Shown: positions 54,232 through 64,000 of the stretch, piece by piece
How positions within the stretch are numbered: the stretch's first letter is position 1
How the letters are laid out: every line of letters begins with the position of its first letter
Assembly (NCBI RefSeq): GCF_964340395.1
Contig: NC_135552.1
Coordinates: forward strand, 12,837,194 to 12,901,193
Reading direction: 5' to 3'
From: Glandiceps talaboti
Lineage: Eukaryota; Hemichordata; Enteropneusta; Spengelidae
DNA length: 64,000 nucleotides
Program-made: the position numbers and the translations under genes
Notes under the pieces: model-generated
What the model saw: the letters and a program-made list of their open reading frames with translations, nothing else
Told to the model about the DNA's origin: nothing
Databases searched by the model: none

Positions 54232-55101
54232 ATGATGACGACGCCTCAGACAGGTGCATCTACTACCGTTACAGGTAGGAAAACATTGCAAGATACCATT
54301 AAGGAGATAGAGACACAGATTGCTTTACAAGGACCAGGACCCCACTCATCCAAGCAGCAGGAAGATCTGGCAAAGTTGAGAGACCTTCACGCGAGAGCTT
54401 TGGCGGAACAAGAGAAACTGAAAAATAGCAAACAGCAGATCCAAATGACACCAATAGCAATAACCCAGCCACAAGTGCAACCACAAATACAGCAAGTCAC
54501 CCAGCCACAGGTCGCAGTGATTGCACAACAAACTCAACCCCCACCAACGGCAGTCACTTCCATCACAACCTCAGCAGCTGGGAACTCGGTGCAGATGGTA
54601 AACATGATAAAACCAGTGGGGAGTACCAACTCTATGTCAATTATGGACAGCACTGGTGCGCAGCAGCAGCAACAACTAGTGACAACACCACAGCCAGTGA
54701 CAATTAGTAGACCAATGACTGTCCCAGGGACATCAGCACCCGTGTCTGTTCCAGCTGGCCGTGTTAGTCCAGACAGTAACCAGCTCTTAAACAAAAGAAG
54801 ACTTCAAGACCTTGTCAAGGAGGTTGATCCAACAGAACAACTGGATGATGATGTTGAAGAGCTTTTGCTCCAAATCACAGATGATTTTGTAGAGAATGTT
54901 GTCACTGCAGCCTGTCAGTTAGCCAAACACAGAAAAGCCAACACAGTTGAAACGAAAGATGTACAATTGTACCTCGAGAGAAACTGGAATATGTGGATTC
55001 CTGGCTTTGGATCAGATGAAGTCAGACCTTATAAAAAGGCTGCCACAACAGAAGCCCACAAACAACGACTTGCTCTTGTGCGGAAAACTCTGAAAAAGTG
55101 A
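54232..55101 (+). CDS. TAF12: TAF12, TFIID (and SAGA) histone-fold subunit, 289 aa
   Basis: TAF12 pairs with TAF4 through an H2B-like histone fold inside TFIID and is shared with SAGA. The protein starts MMTTPQTGAS. A helical segment (TLQDTIKEIETQI) and a long Gln/Thr/Pro-rich middle (residues ~60-170, ending QQQQQLVTTPQPVT) precede the C-terminal histone fold: NKRRLQDLVKEVDPTEQLDD, VEELLLQITDDFVENVVTAA, QLAKHRKANTVETKDVQLYL, ERNWNMWIPGFG, then PYKKAATTEAHKQR and RKTLKK. This is nearly collinear with human TAF12. The human protein is shorter (about 160 aa), so the Q-rich N-terminus is expanded. The coding region has no intron. I chose ATG 54232 (a GTG lies upstream in frame); AUG 54235 follows directly. 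TGA at 55099. Poly(A) signals AATAAA are at 55432-55437 and 55506-55511. Confidence 0.97.
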   Translation: MMTTPQTGASTTVTGRKTLQDTIKEIETQIALQGPGPHSSKQQEDLAKLRDLHARALAEQEKLKNSKQQIQMTPIAITQPQVQPQIQQVTQPQVAVIAQQTQPPPTAVTSITTSAAGNSVQMVNMIKPVGSTNSMSIMDSTGAQQQQQLVTTPQPVTISRPMTVPGTSAPVSVPAGRVSPDSNQLLNKRRLQDLVKEVDPTEQLDDDVEELLLQITDDFVENVVTAACQLAKHRKANTVETKDVQLYLERNWNMWIPGFGSDEVRPYKKAATTEAHKQRLALVRKTLKK

Positions 55102-55407
55102 AGAAAAAAATTAGCAATGTTGTTTGTGGTGATGTCTGTCAGTGATGTTGACATAAATATGTTGTCAATCATAACACTATACATGTATGTTGAAGAAACC
55201 GTCAAAGACTGAAAGTACATGTATAACTGCACTGCACTGAGACAGTTCTGAAAAATTATAATTACTGCCCTCTTATGTATATTGTGGACAGGAAAGTTCT
55301 AGGACAACATGTATTGGAGAAAAGAAACAACACTGAATTCTCACATGTACATATATTTATTTAATACTTCAATAATCTGGTATTAAAGTAATGAAAAAGG
55401 GCAGGAG

Positions 55408-55614
55408 TGTAGAACAGTGGACCAACTGTACAATAAATACACATGCATTCAAGTTAGGGGGTCAGGTGAAAAAACTGTTATAGTTTATATTTATAACAAA
55501 CTGGAAATAAACATTTGACCTGCAATAGTATTAGAGTAACAGTAGACACTCTAACATGAACCAGATGTCTGCTCTGAGATATACCATCAAGCATAAGTGG
55601 TCCACTGTTCTACA
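55408..55614. repeat. Inverted repeat (15-bp ends) in the TAF12 3' region
   Basis: TGTAGAACAGTGGAC (55408-55422) and its exact reverse complement (55600-55614) bound 207 bp that contain both candidate TAF12 poly(A) signals. A 20-base stretch overlapping the right end is found again, inverted, at 60760-60779 in CCDC47 intron 1. This suggests a small mobile element. Confidence 0.6.
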
Positions 55615-58672
<3,058 letters not shown>

Positions 58673-58819
58673 TCAGACATCTTCAAAGATCGAAACAAAG
58701 CGCCAGGTGAATCCTTTCCCATAATGCACTTTATCAAGGTTAGAGGTCACGTTCGGCCATGTTGGATTGATGCGTGCCGCTGGTGGAGAACGTGTGTAAG
58801 ATTTGGGATCAAAATTCGT
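58673..58819 (-). CDS. Candidate terminal coding exon of an unidentified gene (48 codons)
   Basis: Directly after a TTACAG acceptor the minus strand reads TNFDPKSYTRSPPAARINPT, continues WPNVTSNLDKVHYGKGFTWR and ends FVSIFEDV followed by TGA. The composition (Pro, Asn, Trp, Tyr, GKGFTWRF) looks like real protein, and the style recalls short microtubule-inner/ciliary proteins, but I cannot identify it. No upstream exon was found on the minus strand up to CCDC47, so it may be a chance frame or the 3' end of a gene with distant exons. Confidence 0.35.
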   Translation of the reverse strand, partial: TNFDPKSYTRSPPAARINPTWPNVTSNLDKVHYGKGFTWRFVSIFEDV

Positions 58820-60081
58820 CTGTAAGTCAATTGTTAAATGATAAATTATTACTTTCTTGAATGAGAACATACACTTTTCGATTAAAGTGACGCACAGACT
58901 TATAGTGAAATGTACGCTCCTGTATTCGCAAACGATGCGAACAGAAACATACTGGAGCCGATATCATTCATCGGCTTCCTATCCAGTACCAGTCCCATGC
59001 ATATTGTAATTCAAGTTATTGTGTTATTGTATGACATTTTGCATAAATGTTACTGAATTCCTCCCACTCTGGACGTTATGTTATACTTTTCAATGGGCGT
59101 ATCAGGTCAAGGTACGGTCGTTCAAATGTATCCATGCACCGGATTGTGTTATCACATGCCACTGTGACCCACAGTGTCAGAGAGCTGAATTACTTCAGGC
59201 ATGTGTAACAAGGTCACAAATCTAATAGTACTATAGTAATAGTAATACCGGAGTAATGTTATCGTTACACTTGCAGATGATTCTTGCAATTGTACTTTTA
59301 TCTCAGTCTTATCACCAGACTACATTCAGATGAAAACAAACATGCAGTGATCATTTGTATATCTTTTACCCACTACTTTCAAACTTCGAATCAAAGTAGT
59401 GTTCTTACTAGCTGCAATAATTGTAGCATTTGATGTGATTTTGAGGGTTTTTTCATTCCGAAGTTTAACCCGAATCAAACGCTACAATTCCTCTAACGCA
59501 AGCGCAAATAGACGAGACCTCATTGAAAACGTGAGCGAGGTGTCAGTGTACCGCCCGTTTCAAAATGCTGCATGCCTTGCTATATTTGCCGATTTTTCAC
59601 GGAATTGGGGTACCTCTGAACACTTCTTGGGTCTTGAAGGCTCCGTAATTAATGTTGGCGTTAGGAAATGACCGATATTTTGCCAGGTAAGGCCTAATTT
59701 AGCAGAAAAATCCGCCCAACTTTGCGATTCAAATCTGAATCGGTTCTGTCTATTTGCGTTTGTGTAAGAGGAATTGTAGCATTTGATTTGGGTTAAACTT
59801 CGGAACGAAAAAAGGCACAAAAACAGACGAAAAAAACCCTCAAAATCACATCAAACGCTACAATTATTGCAGCTATGTTCTTACCAAACCACAATACTAC
59901 TACTAGATGTGGGACAATATTGACCCGGTATGTAAATATTATATGTGGAACGACCATTCAGAGCTTTGAAGGTGGTATGCAACGTAAAAGAGTGTGAAAT
60001 TGATCTTAGTGGGCAGGTTTATTTTATTTTTGTATTTTGAGCCCTGATTAATTGTCTTATTTCCTTTCTTTGTTACAGAGA
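58820..60081. other. CCDC47 upstream region with MITE insertion
   Basis: It should contain the CCDC47 promoter and 5' UTR exon, because a 3' splice site (TTACAG at 60073-60078) lies three bases before the start codon. I could not place the first exon. The 467-bp MITE at 59409-59875 fills much of it. Confidence 0.5.
59409..59875. mobile_element. MITE with long terminal inverted repeats and 9-bp target duplication
   Basis: The left end TAGCTGCAATAATTGTAGCA and the reverse complement of the right end are nearly identical over the first 50 bp; pairing continues with gaps to beyond 120 bp (GTTTAACCCGAATCAAACGC, CAAATAGACGA). TGTTCTTAC flanks both sides (59400-59408 and 59876-59884). No transposase is encoded. 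One outer end of the same family is at about 28530-28609. The 8-9-bp duplication is compatible with Mutator-like or hAT-type mobilisation. Confidence 0.9.
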
Positions 60082-63000
60082 ATGTTGTCGTCTAAGTGTT
60101 TTTTAGTGTTGTTAGTGTGTGTCTGGAGCGTACACAGTTTAGAAAACCAACATGGAGCTGAAATTGAAGACAATGAATTTGCTGAATTTGAAGATTTAGG
60201 GGACGAAGATGAGGATGATGTTACTATAACAACAGAGGGTGATGATGATGAAGAAGAAGAAGAAGAGGATGATGAGATACTAGATGAAGCAGAGTTTGAA
60301 GAAACTGTTGAAGATGATGTCACTGTTGAAGTAAGACCTCTTCAGTCATGATTTTCTTTAGCCTGTTAAAACTAAAATGGTCATTAATATCTGAAATGAT
60401 TTGTAACCCCTATCAGAATAAAATTATAGGTGTGACATTTAGCAGTGAAGGCCACAGCTTTTCGAATCATATGAATTTGCGAGATTTCATACCCTGTTGG
60501 GAAACTATGATAACAGGGGAAGTCTGGTAAAACTGACACCATTCCTCGCACATTATGCAGTGATTTTGTGTTTGAACCCCAGTGAAGTTAGTGGGGATCT
60601 TTGGTAGATTTTACCTCTTTATCACCCTAACAAAAACACTGGTGAGGAATCCTGGTGAAACGATTGGATAGCTCAGCTATATTTTACCTACATGTACATG
60701 TACACCACCTCTAACAAAGCCACTGTCAAAGCATATTTTTCACAAGTCTACATTTCCTGACACATGTAGAACAGTGGACGTATATCGCATTATTTATTCC
60801 ATTGGCGAGAATTCTAATTGTTTGTCATTGTCTGGTACGTCAGGATGAAGAAGACGAATTTGATCATTTTGAAGATGAGGAAGAATTTGAAGGTTTTGAT
60901 TTCAAAGATATAAAGACTAGCAAAGGCAAATCAGAAGTACCGGACCTAAAAATTGCCAAGGTACGTCTGGTTGCACAGTCATCTCAGCTCTATCTGTACC
61001 ACAGGTTAAACTTTGTCATGGAAATGATACAGATTTTATGCAAAATGTAGCAATTACAGATATAGTAAAATAACATATTTTTATAAAAAGTATGCCCTCT
61101 AGTGGTGCTTTGAAGGAGGGTCAAGTTTTAATGGTGGTTGCACCAGAGGAATCTGTAAATCATTTTGGCCATTTGTATTATTTTGATAAACAGTTTCACG
61201 CCAACACAAAATTACACACTTTCAGTATATTTGAGGTGACATTTGACAGATTTTCCATAATTCAAAGAAGTCAAAAGAAATATATTTTAAAAGTTGTGTT
61301 TTTTCTGTAATTCTGCATATTAACACTGAATCCATGAGGTATGGCCCTCACTGGACTTCTTGGGAGACAAGTGTTTATATGCTTAAAGAACTATCCAGTA
61401 TAAATAAAGATTGTTATTATTATTATTAGATACAACACTGGTAGTTGAGCCTTCGGTTTGACTAAGCTAGACGAAAACTAAAACTATTGTTGCAACATGT
61501 TGATACAAGAGTGATAAGCTATTGAATGGATGTTGGTTTAATTATAGTCTCAGTATAAGGAGGCATCACAGAGTTTTATTGACAGAGTTCCATGAACTTG
61601 CAGCGTACTCTTTTGGGACTTCCATTGTTTATACTATGTTGATCACAGGGTGATTAGAATTGCACAACAGATGAATCGATAATACCAACTTGTGTAATCT
61701 ACCACATTGAAGAAGCTGAACAATAGATTTAGTTTGCACCTATCTTAGTAAACCGAAGGCTGAATTACTAGAGTAATATTCCCTTATACATATTACAGTT
61801 GTATTTTAGTACAGTGTCACTCTTCACTTTTTTTCATAAAGTTATAGTTTAACAATATTTGTGTTGATTCTGATGTTCCATTCAAATCCCTTTGTGTGAT
61901 AATTTGATTTGCAGGTTCCAGTTCACTTCAGTACTAATTGGGATAGTTACTACTTAGAACTCCTTATGATTGGTGGTCTAGTGGCCTACTGTTTAAATTT
62001 CTTGGCTGGCAAGTCAAAAAACCATAAACTAGCAACTGCCTGGTAAGTGAATAAATTGTTCACTCGTAAACTTTTCTGGCTGGCAAATTTTTGGTAAATC
62101 ATAAACTAGCAATTGCTTTGTAAGTGAATAGGTAAATTTACTAATTAAATTTCCCGGTTGGCAAGTTTTGAGAAAAAAACACACCATAAATTAGTGACTG
62201 CCTGGTAAGCTTGATTTTATAAATTGACATGATGAACCTTATATTTTTTATTAATTTAAACTGAGAATAGAATTGAGTTTTCTTGAACAAAATAACAGCA
62301 GAAGTTTTAGACTGGTGCAGACTCTAAAGTTGGCAAAGTGTTGAATGTAGACAGGTTAACAATTACTAATTTTCATTTTGTTGACAGGTTACAAGCAAAC
62401 AAAGAATTATTAGACAACAATTTCTCCATTGTTGGAGACGATGGCCAAGCTAAGGAAGCACAGTCTGGTATTCTTATGAAAGAAAGTGAAAATTTATATG
62501 CTCTGTGGTGTTCAGGGAGACAGTGCTGTGAAGGCATGCTTGTAGAATTGAAGGTAGGACAGTGTGAGAAGTGTGTGTTGGAAGTGTGTAAGTGTGTGTG
62601 TGTGTGTGTGTGTGCGTGTACATGTGTGTACAAGTGTGTGTGTATGTATGTATGCCTGTCACAGTCTCAGACTCTGTGTGTGTACATTTATGTCACTGTG
62701 TGCCACTGTATGTGGTATGTGTGACAGTGTGTATCCCCAAGTGTGTGTATGTGTGTAAGTAAGCAAGAGAATGTAGTGTCTAGTAAGTGTCCATTTCTTT
62801 AGAAAAAAATTGCAAAATATTAACCATTGCACCTGTCATACCTACTTATCAAATTCACTGAATATTCTCCTTGCATCTACTTTTTTAAGTAATATATTAG
62901 TGCAATCATTGGCCAGTTAGTATTCATTATGTACTACAATCCTTAAGTTGTATGTGTCATATATTTCATGATAATCACTTGAGAATATTCATAGCCCTCC

Positions 63001-63193
63001 GATGATGTACCAAATACCATCTGAACGTCCGATAAAGCACCATCAATGAATTTAACCTCTTTCCCAAATGTTTTTCCTATATGATCGTAATCGTAATCTT
63101 CATATTCAAATTCTTTCTTTCTTACAGTTTTTAAAGAGGCAAGACTTAGTCAGCATCATCAGTTCATATATGAGACCAACTTCTGATCAAGTC
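60082..63193 (+). CDS. CCDC47: CCDC47 (calumin), ER Ca2+-binding PAT-complex subunit, first five exons (partial)
   Basis: CCDC47 is an ER membrane protein that binds calcium through an acidic lumenal domain and acts with Asterix/WDR83OS in the PAT chaperone complex for membrane-protein insertion. Exons: 60082-60330, 60844-60960, 61915-62042, 62388-62553, 63128-63193, all in frame with GT/AG edges. Exon 1 encodes a signal peptide ([20 protein letters not shown]) and a Glu/Asp-rich lumenal stretch; exon 2 continues it ([11 protein letters not shown]). Exon 3 has the transmembrane segment ([20 protein letters not shown]). Exon 4 reads [34 protein letters not shown], and exon 5 [20 protein letters not shown], both near-identical in pattern to human CCDC47. 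The cytosolic C-terminal half, including the Lys/Arg/Glu-rich tail, lies beyond the right edge. ATG follows a 3' splice site, so the 5' UTR is split. Confidence 0.96.
61330..61435 (+). mobile_element. Non-LTR retrotransposon 3' tail fragment
   Basis: GGCCCTCACTGGACTTCTTG, ACTATCCAGTATAAATAAAG and (ATT)n in this order resemble the 3' end of L2/CR1-type LINEs: a poly(A)-type hexamer followed by a short microsatellite. It is in intron 2 of CCDC47. Confidence 0.55.
62004..62213 (+). repeat. Tandem, decayed copies of the CCDC47 exon 3 donor region
   Basis: The exon 3 end GGCTGGCAAG...CATAAACTAGCAACTGCC-TGGTAAGTGAATA (62004-62053) is followed by two diverged copies, 62078-62130 and 62156-62213, each including the GGCTGGCAA block, the ATAAACTAGC block and a GTAAG-type donor. 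The spacing is about 75-78 bp. Only the first copy belongs to the reading frame. Confidence 0.8.
62586..62760. repeat. (GT)n-rich tract
   Basis: GT dinucleotides with GCGT and CATG interruptions in CCDC47 intron 4, starting 33 bp after the exon 4 donor. Cys/Val-rich frames are artefacts. Confidence 0.85.
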
Positions 63194-63795
63194 GTAAGTC
63201 AAGATATTTTGTTCTAAAATAATAATAATAATAATTAGATAATATCCCCCAATATTTTCCTTGTTCAGACAAGGATACGAGTCAATAGACGAGTCTCTCG
63301 ATGAGTAGTGAGTGAATGAAGATTGGGAAATACAACCAATTTCAAACCATGCAGAAAACGTTAAGAAACTGGACTCTCTTCACTTTTAGATAGCAAGATT
63401 GAATGAGTACAGTTTCTTGCTACATTTTGTCTAAGTGAAATGAACTACACATGCCACAATACAGACATCAAATGAACACCACAAAGGACATTTTACGCGC
63501 CCTTCATAAGGTGTTTGGTACCAAGAAAAGTATTGGCACCCAAATGTCTGCATGGAGTTGCAATACATTTAAATGGTTTATTTCATTTAGACGAAATGTA
63601 GCAAAAAATATGATCTTACTATTGAAGTGTGGCATACATGTATGCTATTTCTTGTTGGGTTTCTGCGTGGTTGTATCAAACTAAAGCTGCATAGTTTTTT
63701 GAAATTCACTGTAGTTAGGTATACCTTGAGTATAATTTGAGAAAGAATATTGGTGATTTGAAAAATTTTGACTCAATAACACTAGTCCTGGTTAC

Positions 63796-64000
63796 ATGGG
63801 TGACTTGATTCACAGTAAACCAGCAATTCATTGACTTCACTCAAACAACAAGTCTACTTTATGTGGCCCTTTGTAATACAAAGTCATGTATGCATGCATT
63901 CTTGGAAGCAGCCATGCTCTTATGGAACAATATACCACTTGAAATACGTTCATCACCCACTGTTGATAAATTCAATGACATCAAGACACATCTGTTTGCA
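63796..64000 (+). mobile_element. Non-LTR retrotransposon ORF2 C-terminal fragment (edge-truncated)
   Basis: In one frame the end of the window encodes CMHAFLEAAMLLWNNIPLEI followed by RSSPTVDKFNDIKTHLFA. The pattern AF..AA..LWN.LP..IR...T...FK..LKTHLF is characteristic of the C-terminus of L2/CR1/RTE-like LINE reverse transcriptases. Upstream the frame is broken, so the copy is probably defective. It lies in an intron of CCDC47. Confidence 0.75.

Noticed and set aside
59399-59820. Opposing open frames of 86-90 codons with a shared FSFRSLT motif
   Set aside because: The shared motif arises because both frames read the inverted arms of the 467-bp MITE; there is no gene.
60057-60323. Ser-rich minus-strand open frame of 88 codons
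   Set aside because: It is the shadow of the acidic GAT/GAA codons of CCDC47 exon 1.

Overview
This is a piece of a metazoan nuclear genome. Genes are split into many short exons with GT-AG introns, intergenic and intronic DNA is AT-rich, and the window is full of microsatellites, minisatellites, tRNA-derived SINEs, LINE tails and foldback (MITE-like) elements. Gene content (a DLEC1 ciliary protein, METTL2/8, TAF12, CCDC47 and a multi-exon Death-domain protein) points to a bilaterian. The repeat flavour suggests a marine invertebrate such as a non-vertebrate deuterostome or a lophotrochozoan; I cannot name the species from sequence alone. Layout, left to right: (1) 1-4727, minus strand: the first three coding exons of a METTL2/METTL8-type tRNA m3C methyltransferase; the rest lies beyond the left edge. 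(2) 7001-21991, plus strand: a ten-exon gene (about 927 aa by my splice model) with a long coiled coil, a central Death domain and a C-terminal Death domain of UNC5 style. Its introns hold a 588-bp foldback transposon with 9-bp target duplication, a 15-bp tandem repeat, a SINE and a ~2.5-kb array of a 54-bp unit. (3) 22-25 kb: repeat-rich spacer (66-bp minisatellite, SINE fragment, foldback MITE). (4) 25831-26841, minus: an intronless 336-aa reading frame of an unnamed family, with a probable 5' UTR exon near 29.2 kb. (5) 30900-52481, minus: a complete DLEC1 (CFAP81) orthologue. All 29 coding exons can be joined in frame to give 1711 aa, close to human DLEC1. (6) 54232-55101, plus: TAF12 in a single coding exon, head-to-head with DLEC1 across a probable shared promoter around 53.7-53.9 kb. 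(7) 55-60 kb: gene-poor, with microsatellites, a 467-bp MITE and one candidate minus-strand terminal exon (58673-58819). (8) 60082-63193, plus: the first five coding exons of CCDC47 (ER calcium-binding protein/PAT complex), continuing past the right edge. The last 200 bases carry the C-terminal coding end of a non-LTR retrotransposon. The genes do not form one pathway. They are a housekeeping (METTL2, TAF12, CCDC47), ciliary (DLEC1) and signalling (Death-domain) mixture. The most interesting items are the tandem-Death-domain coiled-coil protein, the two-start METTL gene with a presequence-like extension, several foldback transposon families, and the tandemly copied splice-donor region in CCDC47. 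Exon boundaries were read by eye from GT/AG signals, frame continuity and remembered human proteins; no alignment was run.
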